From: Aselliscus stoliczkanus
Taxonomy: Eukaryota; Chordata; Mammalia; Chiroptera; Hipposideridae
Assembly: GCA_033961575.1 (NCBI GenBank)
Contig: CM066738.1
Span: 98,295,478-98,359,477 of the forward strand
DNA length: 64,000 nucleotides
Direction: 5' to 3'
Shown piece after piece: positions 15,785 to 27,876 of this stretch (its first letter is position 1; the number at the start of each line of letters is the position of its first letter). The position numbers and the translations under genes were made by a program. Below the pieces are notes generated by a model. That model was not told the DNA's origin. It saw only the letters and a program-made list of their open reading frames with translations, and searched no databases.

Positions 15785-15930
15785 TGTGATTCCCAAATGT
15801 GGCTAACCATCAAAATACCCCACGAACCTTAAAAAAGAAACAAAAGGCAAAAAACAAAACAACAACAAAAAACCATGGATATCCTGGCCCCACCTGGACA
15901 ATAATAAAGAAAAGATCAAGGATTAGAGTC
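15785..15930 (+). repeat. MER5A-like DNA transposon fragment
   Basis: 'ttcccaaatgtggctaacca', 'tcaaaataccccacgaacct' and 'tatcctggccccacctggac' match the 5' half pattern of MER5A-type elements; the A-rich middle replaces the usual sequence. Confidence 0.5.

Positions 15931-15979
<49 letters not shown>
15931..15979. repeat. Poly(A) joined to (TA)n microsatellite
   Basis: Seventeen or so A residues pass directly into about 16 TA dinucleotides. Confidence 0.95.
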
Positions 15980-15981
<2 letters not shown>

Positions 15982-15999
15982 AATTTTTCTGTGTTTCCT

Positions 16000-16680
16000 A
16001 CTTTTTCTTTATTTTAAAACATTTTAAATTATAATTCAGTTAAAACTATATAATTTGCTGGTGTGTCAACCATTTGTGAATAATTATTGCATCAGTCATA
16101 TCCTTTTATCCCTAAGTACTTCTATGTGTATTTCCTAAGAACAAAACCAATATAGTTACCAAAACCAGGAAATCTACAGTTGATATAATGCTTTTGTTTA
16201 ATACATAGCCCATAGTTGAAAACTGATCTCAAATATAATAAACACATCTAACCAAGCGCGCGCGCGCACACACACACACGGAAAAGAAATCTAGCATTAC
16301 TCACTGCATTTAATCAGCATATCTCTCTCATCTAGTATTTCAATCAGTAACAGTTCTTCGTTCTTTCTTTTCTTCTTGTAATATTGGCATTTTTGAAGAA
16401 CACAGTTATTTTATAGATGTTTCTTAATTTGGCTTTATCTGATGCTTCCTTGTGATTGTTCGGATGTATATAATACCACAAAAGTGGCCTGTGTCTTTCC
16501 CAGGATATCACATACAGCACCATGTGATGACACAGTGGTCTGCCCCCTTCACCTGTTATGCTAATTCCATCACCTGGTCAAGGAATGATGGGATTCTTCA
16601 CTGTATACTTACAACTTTTCCCTGTGCAACTAATCAGTAATATATGGGGAGATACTCGAAGATCATTACAACTGATTTTT
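16000..16680 (+). mobile_element. Old L1 (L1M-type) 3' end fragment
   Basis: The order of 'ggatgtatataataccacaa', 'atgtgatgacacagtggtct', 'catcacctggtcaaggaatg', 'ttcttcactgtatacttaca', 'cttttccctgtgcaactaat' and 'ggggagatactcgaagat' follows the 3' untranslated region of ancient L1M families. The upstream 400 bp is compatible but less certain. No reading frame survives. Confidence 0.55.
16256..16279. repeat. (CG)n(CA)n microsatellite
   Basis: 'gcgcgcgcgcg' continues into (CA)n, 24 bp in all; alternating and CpG-rich, so Z-DNA prone and notable in an AT-rich intron. Confidence 0.95.
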
Positions 16681-17665
16681 AAGTATATACTTATTGAAAA
16701 AGAATTGAAACACAAAAGCATATAAAGTAAAAAGTGAAAATTCCCCCACCTTCATGTCATTGATAACCCTTTAACCATTTCCTAGGCAGCCTTACAGATT
16801 CTCTGGTCCGTGATCAACTGGTTTCTAAAACCAGAGAAATGGAGGGCTATCAATGTAAAACTTGACTGAAATTTCTGTCCTATCTGAATTGGTAAGAAAT
16901 ATTCCTCAACTGTTTATTTATGTGCTAGTAAGATCTCAACAGATAAAATTATTAGTGCTAGCCATGTGACCTAGGTGGGGGTGGGGAGGACAGTGGCTAG
17001 AATGAATAAATGAAGACATATTATACTATTAACTTTGAAGGAAGTCAGGTGAGATAAAGACAAGATTGAACAACCCACTTTGAATCAATGCAACGCACAA
17101 AGCCAAGGTAAGTGATCCATTCTGGAGTCAGTGCTGCCTGAATGGCTGTCCCTTGCATCTTTGCACCATGTTCTATAAACCACTGTGTAAAAAGGAGATC
17201 CAACCATAGCAGTAGCACCTCCCAACTGAAATCAAATGGATAGAGCAGTACACTTCTGACAGAGAAAAATTTAGTGTGGTTTTCATGGGCCGGCAAAACA
17301 GACAAACAAATGAGGAAACATCTAAAAGTTTTTAAAAGTGAGATGTAAGCTAACACCTTAAAAAGAATATATTTTCCCATATTTAGAGATCAGGTGTTCA
17401 AATGAACTAGCCACTGTCAAAAAGTGAGGAGAAAAACTTGGTCATTCAATAGAACATGTATGCATATTATACTATATTGAGGGAGTTAACTTATTATCAT
17501 CAAAGTAGAAATGGTTCCTTTAACCCTTGGGTAAAACCCATATCATTTTATAAATTGAACAGTGTTGGTGGATTTCAACTCTGGATTACAAATGCTTAGA
17601 AAAATTTCCCTATGATTCCATTTCAGCCAAATGTCTGGCAGACATTGCAAAGGTTTTTCTTAGCT

Positions 17666-17667
<2 letters not shown>

Positions 17668-17698
<31 letters not shown>
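17668..17698. repeat. (TG)n microsatellite
   Basis: About 15 TG units. Confidence 0.95.
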
Positions 17699-17699
<1 letters not shown>

Positions 17700-17729
17700 T
17701 CAGAGAAGTCTGTCTGGTAGCCTAAAGGG

Positions 17730-17849
17730 TTTTTGTTTTTTGTTTTGTTTTTTTGAGGGCAGTGTCACTGGCCCTCATATGTGGGACCCGAACCGGGGCC
17801 ACTGGCTTCCCAAGCCAGTGCTTAACCACCGCGCTACTCGGCCGGCCCT
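17730..17849 (-). mobile_element. Short tRNA-derived SINE, copy 3
   Basis: The minus strand reads 'gggccggccgagtagcgcgg', then 'tggttaagcactggcttggg', 'ggttcgggtcccacatatga', 'gggccagtgacactgccctc' and oligo(A). The flanks 'cctaaagggtttt' and 'cctaaagagtttt' are a target duplication with one change. Confidence 0.95.
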
Positions 17850-17865
17850 AACCTAAAGAGTTTTA

Positions 17866-20040
17866 ATGTTGTAAACCCAATAATGTAACCACAATAATGT
17901 AACCACACTTTTATGTTATGCTTTCTACTTTCCAAAATGTTTTTTATATTCATCTCATTTTAAATGATTTATCTGGAATCACTGAAAGTATAAAATTGGG
18001 ATCAAGAGAAGTTACATTCTTAAGTATAAGCAGACTAATACCATCTTTCAAAAGCATGAAAACAAAAACCAAAAGAAAAATAAGTTGGTAATTATCTCAT
18101 AAGGGAGGCCATTCCTTTCTCCTCTTTAATTCTTACAGGTAACGGAATACTTGTTTAAGTTTACTAGAATACTTGCAAAAATAGGAAAGTTTGCTGGTAT
18201 TATAATGACTGAGTTTTCCTATCTAGCAATGTGCATTTTATAATCATATCAGCAATGAAAACAAAAATTGCTAATCTCCCCTCTGAGCTTCCCTGTATCC
18301 CGTACAACATCATTTCACCAAGATGACACAAGTTTGGCATTGGTTTGAGAAAGGCCCAGGTCTGTAATAGCAGGTCTGGTCTATAATCACAAAAATAGAC
18401 TATAGTGTTCCCCTAACCATGCTGCTACTCATACTTTCACTTTCAAGTGCTTTAAAACTCTCGGAACTGAAGCAGTCCAACTACATCTGCATTAAGTACT
18501 AGTGCGGCTTTCGGGAGTAGAAATTGAAAGACATTAGAAAGAATCAACTGGTATCTTCCTAAGCTTACATCAATCAAATGCATGGGAATAAGCATTTTGT
18601 TCTTTTAGTAGGTCTGCAACTTGGATGCAGCCTGCCTTTTGCCCATCTGATAGCTGGTGCATTACTAGTCAGAAAGAGATGAGCTGCTATGATGTACCGG
18701 TCTTACAAATTCACTAAGTGGAATGGTAGAAAGCTGTAACTCTTGCTCAGGAATGGAAGAAATGTCCTTAGTTTGAAAAGAGATAGACACAAAGACCTGA
18801 AGAATGACGATAACCAGGTACCTTGAGAGAAAACAAGCAGGGAAGGGGTTCAGGGGAAGCCACAGCCGTCAGTAGAGAAGAATGATTTATCTGATGAGAT
18901 TAGCAAAACGTTTGATTAGAAAAAATGCCTTCTTAACATAGCAAAGATGGCAATACTACTTTAAGATGTTGTTGTAGGAAAAAAAACAGTTCCTGCCAAA
19001 TATGGTCTGTAACAGCCCAGGCTAGCCATGAGTGATACAGTGGGAAAATAGCCACTAAGCCAGATTTTATTTGATTTGTACTGATGATTTTTATTAGAAT
19101 ACATGGATCATTGCTTCAACCTTTCCATGTAAAACCAAATCAAATTCAAAAACTCACACATCAGTCACCTAACCTTATGTCATTCCGTCTGCTTTACTCA
19201 AGTTGAGCCACATTTCAGCTGATCTGTCCTCGATAAATCGTTCAGCTACTCAAAACTGTTGGGACAAATTCTGAGAGGCAAGTGGTACACAAAAGAAACC
19301 GCTAAATCTGCAGTTACAAATAAGAAAGCCCAAGAAGAGAAATACGGCAAGCTTCATAAATACAGAATGAAATCGACATATAGTCAATGCAAACCAGGAT
19401 ACAATGAATTCTTTTCACAGAATCAAATGTATTGTAATTTATCTTTCAAAGGCCCACCCACCCCTCAGTTTCTTTTTGCCACTTTAATTCAAGGCATTGA
19501 GCGGGACCCTGCAAAGCAGTTTGTCCAAAATCAGAGAGAAGGCCACAATTACATGGCACAAGGAGATCTAATCAGCATTACAAATAATCAGTTTTACAAA
19601 CTAAAAACACTATAACCTTTAAGGTAAAAATTACAAATATGAAATAATACATTTGTGGAAAGCCTCTTACTATTTATAAAAACTGCTTCATTAAAAGCAA
19701 TAAAATTGAATTACATGAAGCACGGCAATGAATTTCCAAAGAAACAGTACCTAGATCCTACTTCCCACCATTCCTTCACCTTATTCTTTCTGCGTTAGCA
19801 TTTTTCCTTTCTTCCCAAGTAACACTGCAGATTTCAATTTAAACCTATAAGCAGCTATAATTATTATTTGAATATCCATTTCTAGTTAACAAATCAGTTC
19901 TATCTTCATGATTTCCTTTAGTCTCCCAAACTCCTGAAATGCATGTTATTATTTGCTCTTCACAGAAGTTAAACATCTTTCCCTGATAAAGGCCATCAGC
20001 AGGCCTCCAATGGAATGTCTTAGAGAGCTTGAGTGTGCCA
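17866..20040. other. Intronic sequence without recognised repeats
   Basis: No SINE, L1, MIR or exon was recognised. One plus-strand frame at 19259-19615 stays open for 118 codons, but it has no recognisable domain, no ribosomal or splice context and an ordinary AT-rich composition; I treat it as chance. Confidence 0.5.
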
Positions 20041-20049
20041 CGCATGGTA

Positions 20050-20506
20050 GCGCCTTAGTTGAAAACCCAATGACTGTGAAAACTAGTGGTCACCAAACTT
20101 TCAGGTCCTGGTATAATTCTCTGTGGCTATGTTTTCACCAGTCCCCATTTCTACCCTCCCCCCGCCAACCCCAAACACACAGGAAGTCTCTATCTCCAAT
20201 CCTCCTTTGCAGTAGAGTAGGACCATGTGACTAAGATTTGGCCAATAGGATGTGAGAGGAAGTATAATAATGTTTGCCTTTTCCAGGCCTGGCCCTAAAA
20301 CCTCCCATGGAATCCTTCATGCACTTCCTCTTTGTTCAGCCCAACACAAAGAATGTAGTGACTCCTTGAGGCCCAAGGGGACAGCCAAGCTAAGGCATGA
20401 GAGAAACCAGACCTGAAGGACTGAGGGGAACAGAGCCCACCCGATAGATCTTGACACCAGAGGGAAATAACCCTTTATGGTGTTAAGCTACTAACATTGG
20501 GGGGGG
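20050..20506 (+). repeat. Ancient interspersed repeat, left part (split by L1)
   Basis: 'ggaccatgtgactaagattt', 'ggccaataggatgtgagagg' and the 3' signature 'aataaccctttatggtgtta', 'agctactaacatt' form a pattern common in mammalian genomes. I cannot place it among MaLR LTRs or old L1 3' ends. It resumes after the L1 at about 22141. Confidence 0.55.
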
Positions 20507-20513
20507 GGGGGGG
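20499..20513. repeat. Poly(G) run
   Basis: Fifteen consecutive G at the junction between the old repeat and the L1. Such a run is rare and may also be a sequencing or assembly weak point. Confidence 0.9.
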
Positions 20514-22074
20514 TGTATGACAATGGAAGCAAGAACTTACACTGGGGTAAAGACAGTCTATTTAATAAATGGTGCTGGGAAAATTGGACTAACACACGCA
20601 AAAAAATGAAACTGGACTACCTCCTTACGCCATATGCAAGAACAAATTCAAAATGGATTAAAGACTTAAATGGAAGACCTGAAATCATAAAACTCCTAGA
20701 AGAAAATATAGGGAGTAAATTTGCAGACATTACTCTGAGCAATATTTTTACTGATACATCCCCACGGGTAAGGGAAGTAAAAGAAAAAATGAACATATGG
20801 GATTACATCAAACTTAAAAGTTTTTTCACAACAAAGAAAACCATCAATAAAACAAAAAGGAAGCCTACTGAATGGGAGAATATATTTGTCAATGATATAT
20901 CTGATAAGGGGTTAATATCAAAAATTTATAAAACACTCATACAACTCAACACCAAAAAAACAAACAACCCAATTAAAAAATGGGCAGAGGAAATGAAGAG
21001 ACATTTCTCTAAAGAGGACATACAGATGGCCAACAGACATATGAAAAAATGTTCAACCTCACTGATCATTAGGGAAATGCAAATAAAAACCAAAATGAGA
21101 TACCACCTCACTCCAGTCAGAATGGCTATCATCAATAAATCAACAAACAACAAGTGCTGGCGGGGCTGTGGGGAAAAGGGAATCCTGCTGCCCTGTTGGT
21201 GGGATTGCAGATTGGTGCAGCCACTATGGAAGTCAGTATGGAGGTATCTCAAAAAACTGGAAATGGAACTACCTTTTGATCCAGCAATTCCACTCCTAGG
21301 CATGTATCCTGAAAAACCCAAGACACTAATTTGAAAAAATATATGCACCCCTATGTTCATTGCAGCACTATTTACAATAGCCAAGACTTGGAAACAATCA
21401 AAATGCCCATTGGTAGACGACTGGATTAAGAAACTGTGGTACATTTACACAGTGGAATATTATGCAGCTATAAAGAAGAAAGAAATCATACCAGTTGCAA
21501 TGATATGGACCTAGAGAACATTATGTTAAGTGAAATAAGTCAGTCAGAGAAAGACAAATACCATATGATCTCACTTATATGTGGAATCTAAAGAATTGAA
21601 TAAATGAGCAATGTAAACAGAAATAGTCTTAGAGACACAAAGAAAAAAACTGATGAGGGCTAGATGGGAAGCGGATGGGAGAAGGGGAAGGGATGAGACA
21701 ACATAAACTGATAACTATAATATTACTGCAGAGACAGCAGAGACAGTTTAGGGAATATACTCAATAAGGTTCTAAATATTTTTCTTAGGGGATCAGAAGG
21801 ACTCATGTCTTGTAAGGGAGACCACTTCATGGATGGTGTAGTGGCCTGAGCACTGCACTGTACATCTGAAGCTGCCGCTGAACAATATTATATGTCAACT
21901 ATAATTTAACACATATATAGTCATGGGATGTGGAGTGGAGTGTGGGGATGGAGTCAGTGGAATTGTAATAGATATGTACAATATCGGGGGTGGGGGGGCA
22001 GGAGAAGGGAGAGGGGTAGTCACTTTGTAGGGGGTGAAAAAGATAACTATTGCATTGTTTTGTACATCTGTAAC

Positions 22075-22117
<43 letters not shown>

Positions 22118-22139
22118 GTTAAAAAATAAATAAATAAAG
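20514..22139 (+). mobile_element. 5'-truncated LINE-1 with ORF2 C-terminal part and 3' UTR
   Basis: The frame 20513-21334 (about 270 codons) encodes the C-terminal part of the L1 ORF2 protein, with the familiar [48 protein letters not shown] and IPLLGMYP segments and the cysteine-rich [10 protein letters not shown] region. Endonuclease and reverse transcriptase domains are missing because of 5' truncation, so it is dead. After the stop the ORF2-like sequence continues to about 21600 in broken frames. The 3' UTR has a G-rich purine tract (21985-22031) and ends in (TAA)n at 22074-22117. The long stop-free stretch suggests a relatively young insertion. It inserted into an older repeat. Confidence 0.93.
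22074..22117. repeat. (TAA)n microsatellite at the L1 3' end
   Basis: About 14 TAA units followed by 'aaagttaaaaaataaataaa'; probably expanded from the L1 tail. Confidence 0.95.
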
Positions 22140-22195
22140 TTGGGGGTTGTTTGTTCCAGCAATTAGCATACCCTACCTAATGCATCCTCGAAAAC
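22140..22195 (+). repeat. Ancient interspersed repeat, right part
   Basis: 'gttgggggttgtttgttcca' and 'gcaattagcataccctacct' are the expected continuation of the 20050-20506 element after its 'gttaagctactaacatt' end. This shows that the L1 landed inside it. Confidence 0.6.
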
Positions 22196-22499
22196 AGACT
22201 TCTGTGAATTCTGGTGCCATGCTTCTATCTTCCAAGCAAACCAAACATACACAGTAAGAGCTGGCACCTGTCATCATTAGGAGGCAGGGAAATTGGTCTT
22301 TGAACTCTCCTTCTCTCCCTTTCAGACTTGTTTTCCCCTCTTAGTATTTCCTCCCTCTGAGCACCAAATGTTCTCAGGCTGCTCAGTCTCCTCTGTCTCA
22401 AGAAAATAAACCCAATACATTCATTAGCCATTCTTTCTTTCAACCATTATCTTGCAAAAGGGAGTGGTGAGTTGCTGGCTACTGGTAATTTTGGAGAAA

Positions 22500-22640
22500 T
22501 TGTATCTTCTCCTGTACAATGGGAATGACTGTATCTACCCTCTAATACTGTTGTGATGATTGGAGATAATTTAGGAAACATATCACCATGGAATCTAGAA
22601 CATAGAAACATAACTCCTATTTTTATTATGATGATTATTA
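22500..22640 (+). repeat. MIR SINE fragment
   Basis: 'gtacaatgggaatgactgta', 'ctctaatactgttgtgatga', 'ttggagataatttagg' and 'tctagaacatagaa' follow the forward MIR 3' half. Confidence 0.65.
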
Positions 22641-23208
22641 TAGCATGATATTTGATATCAAAGGGGATACAACATAAAATAGGGTTCTCTCTCACATATA
22701 AAACCAAGACTGGGAAACAAAAATAAAGAGCAGTATTTGATTACTAAAGGCATAATACATGTTATGGTATTATGAGAGAAAGGAGAGTTACACAGGCTGG
22801 ACTCATCGCTTTGGAGATATTGGCAATTTAGGGTATAGAATGGAGAAGGAAAGCAGTGGCATCATGGTGAGCTGTACTGCATACAGTAGATTAAAGTAAT
22901 TTTAGGTACAGTCTAATCAAAAGTCCTCTCATGTAGAGAATTTCCTGGCCCAGGTAAGTGGAAAGTCCAGAGGCAAAGCATGTTTTAGGGTTGACATAGT
23001 CAGGATCCACCATTCCAGCAAAAGGGTTCCTTCCATCCCTCCCCTGTGCCATCTCCATACCACCTTCCCCGTAAAACAGGAACCAATCATGGTTATGGGG
23101 TTTCTGGAGCAACTTCCTCATCCCTCTGCTTACTTGCAGAGTTCAGTTTACAAGAGCAAAATTTCTCCTGAACTTTGCCTTGACGGGGATCAATCATGGA
23201 ACCAATCC

Positions 23209-23244
23209 CTAAAGCCGGGGAAAACAGGATTACCCCGGCTTTAG
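23209..23244. other. Perfect 12-bp inverted repeat (hairpin)
   Basis: 'ctaaagccgggg' at 23209-23220 is exactly matched by its reverse complement 'ccccggctttag' at 23233-23244, with a 12-nt loop 'aaaacaggatta'. No terminator function is expected in a vertebrate intron. Confidence 0.95.
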
Positions 23245-23399
23245 TCCAATCCCAGCTGGAGATGTAGTTATAATCCCACACAAACTACATGGATACCACA
23301 CACTGGGGAAGGAGAAGAGTGGATGTCAGTGAGACAACCACAATTGGAGATACAGCCTCAAGTGCCATCAGTGTATTAGCACATGGTGTGCAGTTTATA

Positions 23400-23870
23400 G
23401 GCTTTGTGAATTGACGGCACATCCCAGCATGCCACTCCCTCCTTTAAGTACTTCCCAGTCTTCCCACTGGTGTCAGGGTAAGAGCGACGTTCTCCCCTCC
23501 AGTTCCCTGGTCCCTGATGATGCACCGCTGGCCCTCCTGCTGCAGGACCTGGACACGTGTGCCCTCTAATAGCACACTCCCGCACTGCTCTACCCTACGC
23601 GACCTGTTTCATCCCTATATCAACTCTCAGCTGAGTCATCACTTCCTCGGGGGACGTTTTTGTGTCTTGCTGGTCAGGTGGCCTGTCCTTCCCCTGCACT
23701 GGGATTGCATTGTTATGATTCTCCAGTGATTCCCTTCTCCCCCTGCCCTGGACAGTAAGCTGCATGAAGAAATGGAGTGTGTTTGGTTTGTTTCCCATCC
23801 CATCCCCAGTACCCAGCATAGTGCCAGACAGGGAGGAAGGACTCGGTATCATCTTCGTTAAACGGCAAGG
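23400..23870 (+). mobile_element. L2 LINE 3' fragment
   Basis: 'ccctcctttaagtacttccc', then 'ctggacagtaagctgcatga', 'agaaatggagtgtg' and 'ccccagtacccagcatagtg' followed by 'ccagacagggagg' reproduce the L2 3' end (gtaagctccatgagggcagg...tccccagcacctagcacagtgcc). It is CpG-richer than its surroundings. Confidence 0.75.
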
Positions 23871-23999
23871 CCATCAGCCTCTCCAATGGGCTATGCAGAC
23901 AGGAGGATACCAAAAACACTAACATAATTTCTAAGGTTATGAAACGTTCTGCAGAGCTCCTATGACTTTGAGAAGGGTAGACGTATACACTGAAAATGC

Positions 24000-26500
24000 A
24001 TCATGTTTTGCTCTTTCTACTATTAACTATAGAAATTAAATCATACGTATGCCATAAAGATTAGCTTAACGTGTTACATACAACACATCTTCCTCCATAA
24101 TTTAAATAATAGTGTGTTTCACAAATATGCAAGTATGGATTACGATTCAGCAGGAACTATGCACATCAGTACTCTGAACACACTGAAACACTTGCTAGTC
24201 ACATGACAACATAGGAGTTAATGTACAAGTCTCAAGCTCAGTGATTTCTATAGTAAAAATGCAGTGAAACAGTCAGACTTCATGTAGGTTTTATCCCCTG
24301 ACAGAAATAATCTCTTACATGGTCATTGTAAAGGGGAATGTTTGCCTCTTTATGCTCACTTTGATATGCACCCTAGTGATTTGATACGTATTATATAACC
24401 ACTGGCCTCGGGACAGAGGAGAAAACAACTGTTAGCTTTACAGTAAAACAGCTTTCTGAGACCTGGTGATATGACAGCCAGACAGAAAGTGGGTTAGGCA
24501 CTCTGTATCCCTTACTCAGACGGCAGTTACAGCGCAGTGGTTTTTGAAAACCTTTCCACTGAAATTCCCCGCCGCCCCCCGCTCGCCCCCGCTCCCCACC
24601 ATGAACAAGAGTATCATTGAGATCGAAAGTTCTGCTTCAAGTATAATAATCAGAACACCATGGTCACAACAATAAATACCCTACAGCAGCTGACTGCTTT
24701 CGGCTTTCAAAGCACTTGCACACGCAGTATTTCATCTTCCCTTACAACAATATACCTCAGAGAAATGCAAGTGATGGTTCAAGTCCTTCAGGAAAGGTAC
24801 CAGAAGAGCGGGGAGAACTCACAACTTCTCCTCTTACCCACTGTTCAACCCATTTCCTGACTCACCCATTTTCTTATGTCTTGAAAGAGAAGTGACATCT
24901 TCAGAAGTTGGAACCCCAAATTTGGACGAAGGATGTTCACTGCAGACAAAGCTCTCCTTCATTTCACAGATTGTTCAGAATCCCAATTTCTTAATTATCA
25001 GGACGTTTCCTTTGGGTTAAATATTCTCCAGAAGAAACCTATTTGAATGAACACTGACTCTGAGGAGCATTTTTAATTCATTTTTATGTTCTTTTCCCTC
25101 TTCACCTGCCTGGAACCATAGAGAGTATTTTTAAATGGAAGGTACATATGAAGAGATGAAGGTATGTGTTACTTTGTAAGCTATACCTGAAAATTCTCAA
25201 AGGTAAGAATACATAACCATGCCACTTGACAATGAAACCACCAATGAAGAAAAGTGCTACGGTACATCACGGACAGCTTAGGCAAACTCCACACATCGGT
25301 CCAAGTTGCTAACAGCTCACCTTTCTCTTAATTGTGTTGTGTATAACAGTATGGTCCAGAATTAAATTGAGGTGAAGTAGTGGAAACCAGACCCCATGTG
25401 AATAGAAAATCTATTATAAAATTCACTTACATAGATTTAAGCACATGCGGATCTCCCATATGTTGTGGAAAAGAAAATCGCCCAGATTTAGCTGGGTTCT
25501 AACAATAAGAGCATCGCGTCTTCTACTTTATTCAAAACACTAGCTTATCAGAAAATGTAGAGACACTATTAGTTCTGTCTACCCAATATCCATTCCCTCT
25601 TCTTCCTTCACAATACTATGGGGATTTGGGTGCTATTGGTCTTTTCGTTTGTTTTCATCTAGCGACCCCTCCAACAAGTGGACCAGGAGAAGGTGACCTC
25701 ATCTCCAGTGCCACAGGTAGATGCTCAGTCCTGATGCCAATCACCACCTTTGCCTTGCCCTGACCGAGAAGGGATTGAAAATGAGCACAGAGACACTACG
25801 GCCTATGTGCCACTGGGGTCCAGGAAAAGGTCTTCCAATGCTAAGGAAGGACACACATTAGGAGGTGATTTTTTTTTTTAAAGTATTTTTTAAATCTTCT
25901 CTGGATATTCTCCTGTTTGGGCATGATGTGTAGAGTTGCAGCAGGAATCTCTTTCTCATTCCTAGGTGAAGCCAGTGCACAGAAGAGGGAAAATTCCAGA
26001 GACTTCAGAAGAGGGTACACACAGTAATACATTTCCTTATGTTTAAGCTAATTTGAGTTAGGGTTTTCTTTTGTTGCAGCTAAAAATATCCTAAAAGAAA
26101 CAGTAGATCACAACGCTACCCCCCAACCCCATCTCTGCCATCCCAGAAATAGGCTTATGAACTCTATCACCTCTGGATAAATCGTGACTTCACTTACTAA
26201 AAGACCATCATCTCACATTTGCCCAAGCCCCACACAGGGGGGCTCATGAAGAGCTCCAATTATATGCCCTATAATTCCCCATTTAATTCTTCTCTGCTAT
26301 TCACATGTATCTTCTCTCTCACCTCTCCTGGTCCCTGTGCCCTCTCTCAGATAACAATCAGCCAGCAAATACTTAATAAGCACTTACCACAGGTAAAGTA
26401 ATGACATTACTTACCATGGTAAAGTAATGACTGCAGAAGGTTCCGAAAGAGTACCTTCTCCTGACTTACCATTATCAGTCCTACAGACATGCGCATCACA
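24000..26500. other. Intronic sequence, mostly unique
   Basis: Apart from the G-quadruplex-prone tract, no repeat or exon was recognised with confidence. The 25560-25830 stretch is GC-richer but has no splice-framed coding sequence that I recognise. Confidence 0.5.
24567..24600 (-). other. C-rich/G-rich tract, G-quadruplex prone on the TCF4 sense strand
   Basis: The plus strand has C runs of 4, 6, 5 and 4 separated by 'gccg', 'gctcg' and 'gct'. The minus strand (sense to TCF4) can form a four-run G-quadruplex. It is the densest short CpG cluster in the window, but only about 35 bp long, so not a CpG island. Confidence 0.85.
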
Positions 26501-27389
26501 TACATGGCCTCACCACTGCCAAGAGGGTGGGTGAGAGGTGGGGGAAGGCTTGGCTTTCCAGACCCCAGGCCCTGGGGGTGGGCCTTAGGGAGATTCATCA
26601 ACTTCCTGAAATTGTTGCAGAATTTTACTCATGTATTTAGCTCTACTCACTTTTCTGGGGAAAGAGTCTATAACTCGTACTGGTTTTTCAAAGTAGTCCC
26701 TGACTCTAAGAAGGTGAAGAACCTCTCTGCCAAACCCCATTGTCTGGGTGTGTGATACACTCTTGTCATTACTGTAACAGAGTGGGGGCAGTGAATGTGT
26801 TCCCCAGATCTTCGTATTTCTTGCTCCAGGAAAGCCATCTTTAAGAATTAATAATACTGAAGTTTTGCGATATTTTGGACTATGTAAAACTTTGAAGGCT
26901 CTCCTGGGACCTCAAAAACCATTCCTGCCCCACCCACTACAACAGAAGGAAAAATGAGTTCCATTACTTAAAGATATAGAAAGCAACTTATTTTTAATTC
27001 AATTGAATTATGAATCTTCAGCTCAAATTAAATTAAGGAGATAAAACACACACTTGAAAATAATAACTAATACTAGCAAAAAGCTTTAAGTGAAATTACA
27101 AATCGCAAATAAACATCAAGAATTGTTTATTGAGATATTTCTGAAAAGCAAGTAGAACTCCCCAGGGAAAGTTTCAGAGGCGCAGCAGGACTTCAAGAAA
27201 AGGTAAGAGAGAAAAAAAGAAGGGGATCCCAAGGAATGGCCAGAGAAAGGGTGGAACAGAGAGAGCCCAGGGAGCAAAAGGCAAAGCTTCCATCTCAAGA
27301 TACACTGAAGAATCAAGACTGGGTTTATTTCACCAAAGAGGAAGCCTAATAAAGTAGTGAGACACAAAGCAGAGACCTGGGTCTTCCAT

Positions 27390-27845
27390 ATCACCAATGC
27401 TTACAAGCCTTGCACTCCACCTGATTTTACTACTGCAGCCTTTACCAATTTCTCCTCCTTTCCTCTCTCCTGCCTCCGTTCATAATAATGATCTGAAAAA
27501 ACAGTTTCCCTGTCTTCAGATCTGCCCCACTCCAACCTCTCATGAGCCACTGAACTGTCACTTCTCCACACAAAATGGTTCCTTTAATGGTTCCCTACTG
27601 CTTTGGGTAGAACGTTCAAATTAGCCCAAATTCCTTAGCCCAGTGTTGAAGGTGCTTGGTGATCTGTATTTCCCTCTTTTCTTCTGTTACCGTGAAGAGC
27701 ACAGCTATTCCCTTTGGCACTCCAGTCACATCAGACTCCTCACTGTTACCCAATATAACTCTGGATGTCTGGTCTCCATGTCTTCCCTGTACCCCCCCAC
27801 TCAGTAAATGCATGTAGAATGAATAAATGAATGCATAAGTCCACC
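27390..27845 (+). mobile_element. L2 LINE 3' fragment
   Basis: The pyrimidine-rich run 'cctcctttcctctctcctgc', then 'ccactgaactgtcacttctc', 'ctcactgttacccaatataa' and 'cactcagtaaatgcatgtag' with 'aatgaataaatgaatg' is typical of an L2 3' end. Confidence 0.6.
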
Positions 27846-27854
27846 AAGGGACGG

Positions 27855-27876
27855 ACACACACACACACACACACAC
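27855..27876. repeat. (AC)n microsatellite
   Basis: Eleven AC units directly after the L2 end. Confidence 0.95.

Noticed and set aside
19259..19615. 118-codon plus-strand frame
   Set aside because: No domain, splice or promoter context; composition like the surrounding intron.
20926..21444. Minus-strand 172-codon frame
   Set aside because: Antisense shadow of the L1 ORF2 sequence on the plus strand.
24601..24675. ATG in a good Kozak context after the C-rich tract
   Set aside because: The frame is only 24 codons and on the strand opposite to TCF4; no support.
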